Shown piece by piece: positions 53,340-64,000 of a DNA stretch of 64,000 nt (the stretch's first letter is position 1; each line of letters starts with the position of its first letter). Location of the stretch: NCBI RefSeq assembly GCF_002936955.1, contig NZ_MPZM01000008.1:42966-106965 (forward strand), read 5' to 3'. A program made the position numbers and the translations under genes. Below the pieces are notes generated by a model. That model was given only the letters and a program-made list of their open reading frames with translations, was not told the origin of the DNA and searched no databases. Origin of the DNA: Oceanisphaera arctica. Lineage in GTDB: Bacteria > Pseudomonadota > Gammaproteobacteria > Enterobacterales > Aeromonadaceae.

Positions 53340-53482
53340 AGTGGTGGGTTTCTGTCAACCAGGATGTGTTAAATAATCAGGAAAGTCTGCCGGGGTGAGA
53401 CTTGAAATCGGAGGGCCTCTGGGGCACAAAATAGGCTAGCAAACGAACAATAAACTAGCACCAAAAAGAAAGGCCGTCTAGC

Positions 53483-53515
53483 AAAAAACGATAAGGGGTG
53501 CGTTGCGCCCCCCTT
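53483..53515 (-). terminator. Terminator of trxA
   Basis: On the minus strand AAGGGGGGCG pairs with CGCACCCCTT (one mismatch) over a 3-base loop, then ATCGTTTTTT. Confidence 0.82.
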
Positions 53516-53524
53516 ATCTCACCA

Positions 53525-53851
53525 TTACAGGTTGGCGTCCAGGAACTCTTTCAGTTGAGTCTTGGACAGCGCACCTACCTTGGTGGCCGCTACTTCGCCA
53601 TTCTTGAACAGCAGCAGCGTGGGGATACCACGAATACCAAACTTGGGCGGAGTATCTGCATTCTGATCGATATTCAGCTTGGCCACGGTGACCTTGCCTT
53701 CATATTCCCCGGCCACTTCGGCCAGGATGGGGGCGATCATCTTGCAAGGACCACACCATTCAGCCCAGAAATCTACCAGAACCGGGCCATTGGCCTTAAT
53801 CACGTCAGCTTCGAAGCTGGCATCGGTCAGCTGAACAATTTTGTCACTCAT
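53525..53851 (-). CDS. trxA: Thioredoxin 1
   Basis: A 108-residue thioredoxin with active site [13 protein letters not shown] and the conserved cis-proline region in [13 protein letters not shown]. It is the main cytosolic disulfide reductant. I chose ATG 53851, preceded by GGAGTTGGAG; a TTG 53863 in-frame start would add four residues (MELE). Divergent from rhlB, 116 bp apart, the E. coli order. If TsdA or ArsC-like proteins need thiol reductants, this is the thioredoxin at hand, but no direct link is shown. Confidence 0.96.
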   Translation of the reverse strand: MSDKIVQLTDASFEADVIKANGPVLVDFWAEWCGPCKMIAPILAEVAGEYEGKVTVAKLNIDQNADTPPKFGIRGIPTLLLFKNGEVAATKVGALSKTQLKEFLDANL

Positions 53852-53967
53852 CTCCAACTCCAATCAGTCGTTTTATCCCGCGACACACAACGTCGGGGGC
53901 AATTTAGTTGGCCTATTTCAAATGATCCTGTTTATTATTGCAAGCCTAACCTGATATTCTGAACACT

Positions 53968-55266
53968 ATGAGCAAAACACACTTAACAGACGTAAAATTT
54001 GCCCAGTTGGGCCTGCAGCCGCAGGTTCTGGCCGGACTGGAAGCAAAGGGATTTCACAACTGCACGCCCATTCAGGCGTTGTCGTTACCCCATTTACTGG
54101 CAGGCAAGGATATCGCCGGACAAGCCCAGACAGGCACCGGTAAAACCATCGCCTTCCTCGCCGCCACCTTTGATCATCTGCTGACCACGCCGGCACTCGA
54201 AAACCGCCAGCTGAACCAGCCTCGGGCCATTATCATGGCGCCTACCCGCGAGCTGGCAATACAGATCTTCAACGACGCCGACACCATCAGCGCCAGTACC
54301 GGCCTCAAGCTGGGTCTGGCCTACGGCGGCGATGGCTACGAGAAACAGATAGAGGTGCTGGAAGCCGGCGTCGATATCCTGGTCGGCACCACGGGTCGCA
54401 TCATCGACTTTCTCAAGAAACAAGTCATCGATGTGGGCGCCATTCAGGTAGTGGTTCTGGATGAAGCGGATCGCATGTTCGATCTGGGCTTTATCAAGGA
54501 CATCCGCTTCCTGTTCCGCCGTATGCCGGCAGCTACCCTGCGCCAGAACATGCTGTTTTCCGCCACCCTGTCGCTGCGGGTTCAGGAGCTGGCCTACGAG
54601 CACATGAACAGCCCCGAGCACGTGCAGATAGAGCCGGAACGCAAAACCGGTATTCGCATCAAGGAAGAGCTGTTCTACCCGGCACAGGAAGACAAGCTGC
54701 CGCTGTTGCTGACCTTGATGGAAGAAGAATGGCCCGACAAGGCCATCGTGTTCGCCAACACCAAGCACAGCTGCGAAAAGGTTCACGCCTGGCTGCAGGC
54801 AGATGGGCACCGCGTCGGCATGCTGACCGGTGATGTTCCCCAGAAGAAACGGATGTCCATACTCGAGGATTTCACCAACGGTGTGCTGGATATTCTGGTC
54901 GCTACCGATGTGGCGGCCCGTGGCCTGCATATTCCCGATGTGACGCACGTGTTCAACTACGACTTGCCCGATGATGCGGAAGACTATGTGCATCGTATCG
55001 GCCGAACCGGCCGAGCCGGCGCCAGCGGTTGTTCCATCAGCTTTGCCTGCGAAGAATACGTGTTCAACCTGCCGGCGGTGGAAGCCTATATCGAGCATGA
55101 AATTCCGGTCAGCAAATACGACAAGGACGCCCTGCTCGATGATGTGACGCCCCCGACGCACATTCACCATCACAGAGCTCACGCCAATCGCGGTCCACGC
55201 CAGGGTAGCGGCCAGCGTCGTCCGGGCGGCAACAATCGTCGCCGCCCGCAGGGTACCCGGAGCTAA
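53968..55266 (+). CDS. rhlB: ATP-dependent RNA helicase RhlB
   Basis: A 432-residue DEAD-box helicase. Motifs in order: Q motif [13 protein letters not shown], Walker [21 protein letters not shown] in [17 protein letters not shown] in FSATLS, and [10 protein letters not shown]. The C-terminal tail is a basic Arg/Gly/Asn-rich segment ([20 protein letters not shown]), probably RNA-binding. RhlB unwinds RNA within the degradosome; the degradosome partner RNase E is not in the window. It starts the rhlB-gppA unit (5 bp apart) and is divergent from trxA. Confidence 0.96.
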   Translation: MSKTHLTDVKFAQLGLQPQVLAGLEAKGFHNCTPIQALSLPHLLAGKDIAGQAQTGTGKTIAFLAATFDHLLTTPALENRQLNQPRAIIMAPTRELAIQIFNDADTISASTGLKLGLAYGGDGYEKQIEVLEAGVDILVGTTGRIIDFLKKQVIDVGAIQVVVLDEADRMFDLGFIKDIRFLFRRMPAATLRQNMLFSATLSLRVQELAYEHMNSPEHVQIEPERKTGIRIKEELFYPAQEDKLPLLLTLMEEEWPDKAIVFANTKHSCEKVHAWLQADGHRVGMLTGDVPQKKRMSILEDFTNGVLDILVATDVAARGLHIPDVTHVFNYDLPDDAEDYVHRIGRTGRAGASGCSISFACEEYVFNLPAVEAYIEHEIPVSKYDKDALLDDVTPPTHIHHHRAHANRGPRQGSGQRRPGGNNRRRPQGTRS

Positions 55267-55271
55267 GCCAG

Positions 55272-56762
55272 GTGAAAAACGCCGACCTTTATGCTGCCGT
55301 GGATCTCGGATCCAACAGCTTCCATATGCTGGTGGTGCATGAAGTGGCCGGCGCCTGCCGCACCCTGGCCAAGATCAAGCGCAAGGTGCGCCTCGCCGCC
55401 GGCCTGCAAGCCGACGGCAGCCTCGATGCGGCGTCCATGCAACGAGGCTGGGATTGCCTGCAACTGTTCGCCGAACAGTTGCAGGACATTCCCGCCGACC
55501 ATATTCGTATCGTCGGCACCGCCACCCTGCGCCTGGCGACCAATATAACGGTCTTTCTCGAACGGGCTCAGGCCATTCTGGGCCATCCCATCCGCATTAT
55601 TTCCGGTGAAGAAGAAGCCGCCACCATCTATGAAGGCGTGGCCTGGACCTCATCCGGTGTCGGCCGACGGCTGGTGATCGACATCGGCGGTGCCAGCACC
55701 GAGCTGATCGTCGGTGAAGGCACGGCTCCGCAGCTGCTTAACAGCCTGCACATGGGCTGCGTCACCTGGCTTAATCGCTACTTCGTCGGCGGGCAGCTGT
55801 CTGCCGCCAACTTTGACCACGCCATTGCCGCCGCCCGTCAGACCCTGATGCCAGTTGCCGGCGACTACCTCAAACTCGGTTGGCAAAACTGCATCGGCGC
55901 CTCCGGCACCGTGCAGGCCATTCAGGAAATCATGATAAGTCAGGGTGAGGATGAACAAATCACCCTGGCCAAGCTGATGCAACTCAAACAACAGGCCATC
56001 GCCTGTGGCCATCTCGACCGGCTCCAGCAACCCGGCTTGCAAGTGGATCGCGTCACCGTATTTCCGTCCGGCCTGGCGATTCTGATCGCCCTGTTCGAGA
56101 TGCTGGCGATAGACAGCATGACGCTGGCCGGCGGCGCTCTGCGCGAGGGCCTGATCTACGGCATGCTGGGCCGCCGCCGAGAGTGTGATGCCCGGGTGCG
56201 CACCGCCGACAGCCTGATCAGCCGCTATCAGCTGGACAGGGAACAGGCCGAACGAGTGCGCAACACCGCCCTCAAGGCCCTGCAGCAACTGCCCAACAGC
56301 CAGAATATCGACTCCCCAGCCACCGCCATGCTGGGCTGGGCCGCCCTGCTCTACGAACTGGGGCTCTGCATAGAGTACAAACGCGCTCCCGAGCATGCCG
56401 CCTATATCATCCGCCATGTGGACTTGCCGGGCTTTACACCTGCTCAGAAACAGCTGCTGGCCGCCCTGTTACTGAACCAGCGGGACGACTTCCGACAGGA
56501 GTCGCTGGAGCAGCAAAGCGCCATCGAAACAGAGCAGGCTATTCTGCTGGCCCGACTACTGCGTCTGGCCATCATCCTCTGCCTGCGCCGCACCCGCGGC
56601 ACGGTGCCGGAGTTCCGGCTGGTGGCAGATGCTCAGCAGCTAACGCTGACGCTACCGGCTAACTGGAGTCAGACCCATCATCTGCGCGCCAGTGAGTTAC
56701 AGCAAGAAGCTCAGCGCCAAACCGCACAAGGCTGGCCGCTGGTGATTCAGGAGCAAGATTAG
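55272..56762 (+). CDS. gppA: Ppx/GppA family phosphatase, probable guanosine pentaphosphatase GppA
   Basis: A 496-residue actin-like ATPase-fold phosphatase of the Ppx/GppA family. The N-terminal YAAVDLGSNSFHMLV and ISGEEEAATIYEGV, and DIGGASTELIVGEG, are the phosphate-binding loops. It converts pppGpp to ppGpp and may cleave polyphosphate. The downstream position to rhlB and the length (E. coli GppA 494) favour GppA over Ppx. The start is GTG 55272 with AAGCCAG before it. The stop is embedded in a GGGATTAGGG short repeat (56761). Confidence 0.9.
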   Translation: MKNADLYAAVDLGSNSFHMLVVHEVAGACRTLAKIKRKVRLAAGLQADGSLDAASMQRGWDCLQLFAEQLQDIPADHIRIVGTATLRLATNITVFLERAQAILGHPIRIISGEEEAATIYEGVAWTSSGVGRRLVIDIGGASTELIVGEGTAPQLLNSLHMGCVTWLNRYFVGGQLSAANFDHAIAAARQTLMPVAGDYLKLGWQNCIGASGTVQAIQEIMISQGEDEQITLAKLMQLKQQAIACGHLDRLQQPGLQVDRVTVFPSGLAILIALFEMLAIDSMTLAGGALREGLIYGMLGRRRECDARVRTADSLISRYQLDREQAERVRNTALKALQQLPNSQNIDSPATAMLGWAALLYELGLCIEYKRAPEHAAYIIRHVDLPGFTPAQKQLLAALLLNQRDDFRQESLEQQSAIETEQAILLARLLRLAIILCLRRTRGTVPEFRLVADAQQLTLTLPANWSQTHHLRASELQQEAQRQTAQGWPLVIQEQD

Positions 56763-56802
56763 GGATTAGGGACCCTAACCAGTCCCAAATCCCCAGTCCC
56801 TG
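56761..56802. repeat. GGGATTAGGG-type short repeat, copy 4
   Basis: AGGGATTAGGGACCC followed by AGTCCCAAATCCCCAGTCCC, forming a short imperfect hairpin. It lies in the convergent gap between gppA and hemB and could act as a bidirectional terminator. Confidence 0.6.
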
Positions 56803-56804
56803 TT

Positions 56805-58613
<1,809 letters not shown>

Positions 58614-58617
<4 letters not shown>

Positions 58618-59363
58618 GAGGCGTCGTCCTGCTCTTCTTCCTCGCCTTTATCACGCACGTAGAAACGGGCGAAGAAGACCCCGACTTCGAACAACAACCA
58701 CATGGGAATAGCCAGCAGGGTCTGGGATATCACATCCGGCGGCGTCAGCAGCATGCCGACGATAAACACCACCACAATCACATAGGGCCGCTTGCCAGAC
58801 AGATCTTTCGGCGTCGTCACCCCGGTCCAACATAACAAAATGGTGGCGATGGGAATCTCGAAGGCGATGCCGAAGGCCACGAAGAGGCCGAGCACGAAGT
58901 CGAGATAACTGGCAATGTCGGTGGCAATGGTCACCCCTTCCGGCGCCATCTTGGTGAAGAAACCGAAGGCCAGCGGAAATACCACGAAATAGGCGAACGC
59001 AGCGCCCGCATAAAACAGCAGGGCGCTGGAAAACACCAGCGGGGCTATTAGCCGCTTCTCGTGCTTGTACAGGCCGGGGGCAATAAAGGCCCAGACCTGA
59101 TAGAGCACATAGGGAATGGCAGCAAAAAACGACACTATCAGCGTGAGCTTCATTGGGGTCAGAAACGGCGTCGCTACCCCGGTGGCAATCATGCTGGTGC
59201 CTTCCGGCAACTGCCGCAGCAGCGGCTCGGCCAGAATGCTGTAGATGTCGTTGGCAAAATACACCAGGGCCAGAAAGACCAGCACAATCGCGGCAAAGGC
59301 CCTGAGTAGGCGACTCCTCAGCTCAACCAGATGGCTGATCAGCGGCTGCTGTGTTTGACTCAT
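58614..59363 (-). CDS. tatC: Sec-independent translocase subunit TatC
   Basis: A 249-residue inner-membrane protein with six hydrophobic segments. The family start [22 protein letters not shown] and the [20 protein letters not shown] loop are characteristic. TatC is the receptor for twin-arginine signal peptides of folded proteins and assembles with TatB. The C-terminus is acidic ([12 protein letters not shown]). tatA, tatB and tatC are separated by 1-2 bp or less, one operon. Confidence 0.96.
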
Positions 59364-59735
59364 TTAAGATTTATCCTGAGGCTCTTTCGATGGCGGGGTA
59401 TCGGTTTCGGCACCATGGACACCGGCGCTACCGGCCTCTCTTTTTTCATAGGGGCGAGTAACGGAGGCAGCAGCATCCTTCAACTGGTCGATGGACTCTT
59501 GCAGCTCCGGGCTCAGGTTTTTCATGTCGAGCTGTTCGGCTTTTTTCAGATCCCGATGCAACTCTTCCATTCTTAATTCCTGAGCCAGCTCGGTTTTCAC
59601 CGCATTGGCGGTGTCCCGTACCGTCCTGAACATCCGGGACACAGTTCTGATGGCCACAGGAAGTCGCTCCGGCCCCAGTACCAGCAGCCCGACCACCCCA
59701 ATTACCACCAGCTCCCAGAAACCGATATCGAACAT
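59364..59735 (-). CDS. tatB: Sec-independent translocase subunit TatB
   Basis: 123 residues: one N-terminal transmembrane helix ([20 protein letters not shown]), the conserved GPERLP hinge and an amphipathic helix, then a polar tail. TatB is part of the receptor complex with TatC. The GPERLP hinge and Glu in the helix distinguish it from TatA. In the tatABC operon. Confidence 0.93.
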   Translation of the reverse strand: MFDIGFWELVVIGVVGLLVLGPERLPVAIRTVSRMFRTVRDTANAVKTELAQELRMEELHRDLKKAEQLDMKNLSPELQESIDQLKDAAASVTRPYEKREAGSAGVHGAETDTPPSKEPQDKS

Positions 59736-59737
59736 GG

Positions 59738-59992
59738 TTATACCTGATCTTTATCTTTGGTTTTTTCCTGATCTTTCTTGTTCAGGGCATCACCCTGTTC
59801 TTTTTTGTCGGCCAGCGTCTGCTGCTCGAAGTCGGCATCCTTCTTGTCCTTCTCCTCGTCGGTCATCGCCTTCTTGAAGCCCTTCACCGCCGAGCCCAGG
59901 TCGGAACCCATACCGCGCAACTTCTTCGTACCGAACAACAGCACCACTATCAACACCACGATAAGCAGCTGCCAAACACTGATTCCACCCAT
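59738..59992 (-). CDS. tatA: Sec-independent translocase subunit TatA
   Basis: 84 residues: an N-terminal transmembrane helix ([20 protein letters not shown]), the FGTKKLR hinge, an amphipathic helix ([15 protein letters not shown]) and a very Lys/Asp/Glu-rich tail. It polymerises to form the Tat pore. First gene of the tat operon; 83 bp separates it from ubiB upstream, so it may have its own promoter. Confidence 0.94.
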   Translation of the reverse strand: MGGISVWQLLIVVLIVVLLFGTKKLRGMGSDLGSAVKGFKKAMTDEEKDKKDADFEQQTLADKKEQGDALNKKDQEKTKDKDQV

Positions 59993-60075
59993 AGCACACC
60001 TTTCCTATATAAAGAGTAAACAATCAATAAACATGATATCCGAGCTTGATGACAGTATCTGGACACCAGATCAAA

Positions 60076-61713
60076 TTAACGTGCTATTTTTCGCCAGCCC
60101 AGCAACCATACAACCAAAGTCAGTACCAGACCAGACATGGCCCACTCGCTTTTATCCATCCCCAGCAGCAGGGTACTGGCCAGCAAGATAGTGGCGCCCA
60201 TGGCCAGCAAGAAACGCCCCTGGCCCTGGCCTTTATTTTGCTGGGCAAACTGGTTATAGAGACCTTGCACCTGCCGCTGCTGCAACTTTGCCTGGCGCAG
60301 AGCGTCATAGACCAGCTCCGGCAAGTCGGGCAGCTTCTCGGCCCAGAACGGCGCCTTTTCCTTCACCGCATTGATCACCGCCTTGTAACCGACCTGCTGC
60401 TGCATCCATTCTTCCAGAAAGGGCTTGGCCGTCTTCCACAAGTCCAGCTGCGGATACAGCTGACGACCGACACCCTCGACATAGAGCAGGGTTTTCTGCA
60501 ACAACACCAGCTGCGGCTGCACCGCCATATTGAAGCGGCGGGCGGTATTGAAGAGGTTCAGCAGTACATGGCCGAAGGAAATTTCCGACAGCGGTTTTTC
60601 GAAGATGGGCTCCAGCACGGTACGGATAGCTGACTCGAACTCTTCCACCTTGGTGTCAGCCGGCACCCAGCCCGACTCCACATGCAGCTCGGCTACCTTG
60701 CGGTAATCCCGGTTAAAGAACGCCAGGAAGTTCTCCGCCAGATAACGCTTGTCGTCCCGGTTGAGGGTGCCCACTATGCCGCAGTCGATGCCGATCCACT
60801 GGGGATCTTCCGGGTGTTCGTAAGAGACGAAGATATTGCCCGGATGCATGTCCGCATGAAAAAAGCTGTCACGGAACACCTGGGTAAAGAACACTTCCAC
60901 GCCCCGCTCCGCCAACAGCTTCATGTTAGTGCCATTGGCTTCCAGCGCCTCAATATCGGAGACCGGAATACCGTAGATACGCTCCATCACCAGCACATTT
61001 TCATGACAGTAGCTGGAATGGATTTCCGGCACGTACAGGGTACGAGAACCTTCGAAATTGCGTCGCAACTGAATGGCGTTAGCCGCTTCGCGCAGCAGGT
61101 TCAACTCGTCAAAGAGAGTCTTTCGGTACTCTTCCACCACCTCGACCGGCCGCAACCGACTGCTGCGCTCGGGCACCAGGCGGGCCACCAGTGTAGCCAT
61201 GGAATGCATCAGGCTGACATCGGCCTCGATAACCTTCTCGATATCGGGTCGGATCACCTTGATCACGATCTCCTGACCGGTTTTCAGCCTGGCGGTATGT
61301 ACCTGGGCAATGGAGGCCGAGGCCAGCGGTTTTTCATCGAAGTTATCGAACAATACCTCTATGGGCTGCCGCAGGCTGGCTTCAATCTGCTTGCGGGCCA
61401 GGATGCCATCGAAGGGGGGCACCCGGTCTTGCAGCAGTGCCAGCTCTTCGGCAATATCCGGTGGTAACAGATCGCGGCGCGTCGACAACATCTGACCGAA
61501 CTTGATAAAGACAGGCCCCAGATGCTCGAACGCCAGGCGGATACGCTTGCCGCGCGACAAGTCCGGATGCCGATTTTTCAGCCAGAACAGGCTTTTTCTT
61601 GCCAACCGCGCCGGCAATACCTGTAGCCGTGCCGGTATCAGTTCATCCAGGCCATACTCGAACAGGGTTTTTCCAATCTGGTAGAGCCGGAATAACTCCC
61701 GCAGTTTTTTCAT
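60076..61713 (-). CDS. ubiB: Ubiquinone biosynthesis kinase-like protein UbiB
   Basis: A 545-residue member of the atypical ABC1/ADCK/UbiB kinase family. The signature KxGQ is in [16 protein letters not shown] near 70-85, the Ala-rich loop in [20 protein letters not shown], and the catalytic Asp regions include [13 protein letters not shown] and [10 protein letters not shown]. Two C-terminal hydrophobic helices anchor it in the membrane. It is an ATPase needed for ubiquinone synthesis, probably extracting lipid intermediates. It overlaps ubiJ by 4 bp. Confidence 0.95.
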   Translation of the reverse strand: MKKLRELFRLYQIGKTLFEYGLDELIPARLQVLPARLARKSLFWLKNRHPDLSRGKRIRLAFEHLGPVFIKFGQMLSTRRDLLPPDIAEELALLQDRVPPFDGILARKQIEASLRQPIEVLFDNFDEKPLASASIAQVHTARLKTGQEIVIKVIRPDIEKVIEADVSLMHSMATLVARLVPERSSRLRPVEVVEEYRKTLFDELNLLREAANAIQLRRNFEGSRTLYVPEIHSSYCHENVLVMERIYGIPVSDIEALEANGTNMKLLAERGVEVFFTQVFRDSFFHADMHPGNIFVSYEHPEDPQWIGIDCGIVGTLNRDDKRYLAENFLAFFNRDYRKVAELHVESGWVPADTKVEEFESAIRTVLEPIFEKPLSEISFGHVLLNLFNTARRFNMAVQPQLVLLQKTLLYVEGVGRQLYPQLDLWKTAKPFLEEWMQQQVGYKAVINAVKEKAPFWAEKLPDLPELVYDALRQAKLQQRQVQGLYNQFAQQNKGQGQGRFLLAMGATILLASTLLLGMDKSEWAMSGLVLTLVVWLLGWRKIAR

Positions 61714-62330
61714 GAATGCACAACCTTATCCGTCAGCGTTGCCAGTCGTCCCTGCAACTGCAACAAGCGCTTGTTCAGCTCGGCCACGTCATCACTAAAG
61801 TCGGCCAGCTCCAGCGGGCCCACCGCCAGGCGGGCTTCTTCCCGCACATAATCTCCTAGCTGATCCCGTACTCCCAGAGCTCGGCGCTCTACGGCCGTCC
61901 TGAACTCACGGCCATGACGACACAACAGGTGCGCCATGATGTCGCCGGTATAAGGGGCGAGCAACGCTTCCAGATCGATATTGGGATCTTTGACCAAGGC
62001 GGAAAAATCCTGCCAGGGCTGAGGGTCTCCCTGCAAATCGATACGCCCGTCACGGATATATTGCATCAGCAGGCCTTTGTCTTTCAGCAGGCCCAAGGCA
62101 TTGAGTGACAAACTCAGATGGCTGTCCACCGCGCCTTCATAATGCCGCAGTATTTCCAACCGTTCGGCGGAAAACAGCAGGTACAGGCCAGCCACATCGG
62201 TCACGGTCAGCTGCAACACCTTCCCCTGTAATGGCGTCATCTTCTTCAATCGCTCGCTATCCTGCAGCATAAAACGATTAAATACCGCCTCGAGCGAACC
62301 ATTGAGCAAGGGAAACAGCAAGTCTTTCAT
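61710..62330 (-). CDS. ubiJ: Ubiquinone biosynthesis accessory factor UbiJ
   Basis: A 206-residue SCP2-domain protein ([40 protein letters not shown]) with a C-terminal coiled coil. It binds isoprenoid intermediates and organises the Ubi complex with UbiK, whose gene is at 49284. Start and stop overlap with ubiE and ubiB by 1 and 4 bp, so the ubiE-ubiJ-ubiB operon is tight. Confidence 0.92.
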   Translation of the reverse strand: MKDLLFPLLNGSLEAVFNRFMLQDSERLKKMTPLQGKVLQLTVTDVAGLYLLFSAERLEILRHYEGAVDSHLSLSLNALGLLKDKGLLMQYIRDGRIDLQGDPQPWQDFSALVKDPNIDLEALLAPYTGDIMAHLLCRHGREFRTAVERRALGVRDQLGDYVREEARLAVGPLELADFSDDVAELNKRLLQLQGRLATLTDKVVHS

Positions 62331-63085
62331 CAGAATTTGAACCCGCGGTGCAACGCTACTATGCCATCGGTCAGGTTAAAGTATTCCACCTGCTCCAGAC
62401 CTGCCTGCTCCATCATCGACTTCAGGGTTTCCTGATCCGGGTGCATACGGATAGACTCAGCCAGATACTGGTAGCTGTCACTGTCTTTGGCTACGATGCT
62501 GCCGACCTTGGGCAGAATATTGAACGAATAGAAGTCGTACAGCTTGTTCATGATTTCGTGCTGAGGTTTGGAGAACTCCAGCACCAGCAAACGGCCGCCG
62601 GGCTTAAGTACCCGCTGCATGGACGCCAGCGCCTTGTCTTTATCGGTTACGTTACGCAGGCCGAAGGCAATGGTAATCAGATCGAAGTGATTATCCGGGA
62701 ACGGCAGCGCCTCTGCATTAGCCTGCACATAGGCGATGTTGCTGCCCAGCCCCCTGTTTCTCAGTTTGTCCCGGCCCACCTTGAGCATGGAATCGTTGAT
62801 ATCAGCCAGCACCACCTGTCCGGTTTCGCCGACGATACGGGAAAATTTCGCGGTCAAATCACCGGTGCCACCGGCCAGATCCAACACTTTCTGTCCCTTG
62901 CGTATTCCAGAACAATCGATGGTGAAACGTTTCCACAACCGATGAACACCAAAAGACATCAGGTCATTCATCAGGTCGTATTTCGCGGCTACCGAGTGAA
63001 ATACGCTGGCGACCATCTGTTCTTTTTCATTGGCTTCCACCGTTTTGTAACCAAAGTGGGTCGTCGACTTGTGCTGTTCTGGCAT
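62330..63085 (-). CDS. ubiE: Ubiquinone/menaquinone methyltransferase UbiE
   Basis: A 251-residue SAM-dependent methyltransferase. SAM motif I is [16 protein letters not shown] near 69-84; motifs [18 protein letters not shown] and [13 protein letters not shown] follow. It methylates carbon of demethoxyubiquinol and demethylmenaquinol. First gene of ubiE-ubiJ-ubiB, continuing toward tatABC-tatD-hemB on the same strand, an order common in gammaproteobacteria. Confidence 0.96.
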   Translation of the reverse strand: MPEQHKSTTHFGYKTVEANEKEQMVASVFHSVAAKYDLMNDLMSFGVHRLWKRFTIDCSGIRKGQKVLDLAGGTGDLTAKFSRIVGETGQVVLADINDSMLKVGRDKLRNRGLGSNIAYVQANAEALPFPDNHFDLITIAFGLRNVTDKDKALASMQRVLKPGGRLLVLEFSKPQHEIMNKLYDFYSFNILPKVGSIVAKDSDSYQYLAESIRMHPDQETLKSMMEQAGLEQVEYFNLTDGIVALHRGFKF

Positions 63086-63142
63086 GCTGAAGGCACCTAT
63101 AAAATCAAAGTGAGTTAGTGTACTGCAAATGCGTGGTCCCGA

Positions 63143-63529
63143 CTAACGGGAAGCTATCAGACTGCCGGTAATCTGCATACCAAAATACGTAAACATGATA
63201 CAGCAAACCACATTGAGACACACATTCAACACGGCCTTAAGCCATTGACCATGCTCAAGTAATAACACCGTATCGAGCGAGAAAGAAGAGAAGGTGGTAA
63301 GTGCACCCAGCATTCCGACCATGACAAAAGGACGCCATGAATGAGTGCTGAGCACCTGCTGTTGCACCAGCACGAACATGACGCCCATCAGCATGGAGCC
63401 GAGCAGGTTGACGGTCAGAATACCGTAGGGGAAAGAACGGCCCAGTAGACGGGCCATCAGGTCGGTGATGACAAAGCGCAATACGGCTCCCGTTGCACCA
63501 CCGACGGCAATAAACAGCAGGGTTTTCAT
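63143..63529 (-). CDS. crcB: Fluoride channel CrcB (FluC)
   Basis: 128 residues with four hydrophobic helices, a small dual-topology membrane protein that expels fluoride. Key stretches are GGATGAVLRFVITDLMAR at the start, TVNLLGSMLMGVMF with the conserved Asn, and LGALTTFSSFSLDT, the phenylalanine box/TM3 break and sodium site. It stands 57 bp before ubiE on the same strand. I looked for a fluoride riboswitch in the 120 bp upstream and saw none. Confidence 0.94.
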   Translation of the reverse strand: MKTLLFIAVGGATGAVLRFVITDLMARLLGRSFPYGILTVNLLGSMLMGVMFVLVQQQVLSTHSWRPFVMVGMLGALTTFSSFSLDTVLLLEHGQWLKAVLNVCLNVVCCIMFTYFGMQITGSLIASR

Positions 63530-63652
63530 TTTAAAACCGGCTCAGAAAAAATAATGGCTCAGTTTACGCCGCGCATCATCAAAAACCCACAGTCAGTTGT
63601 GTAAGGTCCTTGATAGCAGGGCTGTAGACGCTGCCCTGATACGCTGAAAAAT

Positions 63653-63853
63653 TCAGGCAAGGCGTTCCCGCTTGGCCTTGACCGATTCACCGGCTACACC
63701 GAAGTCCTGAGTGGCAATATCCTGCAGCAGGATCCTGACCGTTTCCGGCTTGACGTCCAGCGCACGTACACAGGCGTCGGTCACTTCACGGATCAACGCT
63801 TCTTTCTGCGCGTTGCTGCGTCCTTCGATCAGGGCGATATTGAGAATCGGCAT
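63653..63853 (-). CDS. 4-oxalocrotonate tautomerase family protein
   Basis: A 66-residue protein beginning MPILNIALIEGRSNAQKEAL; removal of Met leaves Pro1, the general base of this tautomerase fold. Arg residues (R12 in EGR, R40 region in ETVRILLQD) could be substrate contacts. It is a hexamer-forming small enzyme with unknown physiological substrate; the genome context with crcB and ubiE gives no pathway. RBS GAAAGGAAGTC lies before the ATG. The final 146 bp of the window contain no gene I can identify. Confidence 0.82.
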   Translation of the reverse strand: MPILNIALIEGRSNAQKEALIREVTDACVRALDVKPETVRILLQDIATQDFGVAGESVKAKRERLA

Positions 63854-64000
63854 TACGACTTCCTTTCAGTAATAAAATAGGCAATCATTACAGTAAAAAA
63901 TGTGAGCCGAGTCAACTTTCCGTGAGGCGTGTTGAGCTTGGTGATCGAAGCTCGGCGCTGTGTTTGCACCTCACCTTACCCTTCACACCTCACTATTTTT

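Noticed and set aside
63530..63652. Fluoride riboswitch upstream of crcB
   Set aside because: No conserved fluoride riboswitch core or pseudoknot-forming segments could be found in the leader.

Overview
The window looks like chromosomal DNA of a marine or brackish gammaproteobacterium, most likely of the Aeromonadales (Oceanimonas/Oceanisphaera/Zobellella type). This rests on gene orders (trxA divergent from rhlB-gppA beside rho; ubiE-ubiJ-ubiB-tatABC-tatD-hemB; ilvC divergent from ilvY; ubiD-fre), on protein sequences I recognise as gammaproteobacterial, on fairly high GC, and on an ectoine-type TRAP transporter. The genus is inference. I see no rRNA, tRNA, CRISPR array, insertion sequence or prophage.

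Layout. 0-9 kb: a partial membrane protein, an ammonium transporter behind a sigma-54-type promoter, a dicarboxylate/amino-acid symporter, a periplasmic-sensor diguanylate cyclase, monomeric isocitrate dehydrogenase and a MipA-type outer membrane protein. 9.5-12.7 kb: a TeaABC-like compatible-solute TRAP transporter. 13-18.5 kb: a nitric-oxide detoxification module, with NorR divergent from ytfE-norB and three NorR-type sites plus a sigma-54 promoter between them. 18.6-21.9 kb: an arsR-linked phosphatase-fold protein, a YgjP-like metalloprotein, and a cytochrome c4/TsdA pair for thiosulfate-tetrathionate chemistry.

22-26.6 kb is a visibly AT-rich island on the minus strand: a VpsR-like regulator with an outer-membrane channel resembling FapF, and a separate four-gene unit of small secreted proteins around a periplasmic C39 peptidase resembling FapD. 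I read it as a divergent Fap-like amyloid or secretion locus with no recognisable FapB/FapC repeat subunit. It is the best candidate here for an undescribed system.

27-49 kb: a YbdG-type channel, two glutathione transferases, a DUF3360 membrane protein, sbcDC with a very glutamine-rich SbcC, a DMT exporter, MarR, cytochrome c5, rep, csdAE, tcdA, ilvC/ilvY and a K+ channel. Here and at 12.7-13.0 kb, six copies of a mosaic, hairpin-rich intergenic repeat occur, five of them between convergent genes. 49-64 kb is conserved housekeeping: ubiK, fre, ubiD, rho, trxA, rhlB, gppA, hemB, tatDCBA, ubiB, ubiJ, ubiE, crcB and a 4-oxalocrotonate tautomerase homologue.
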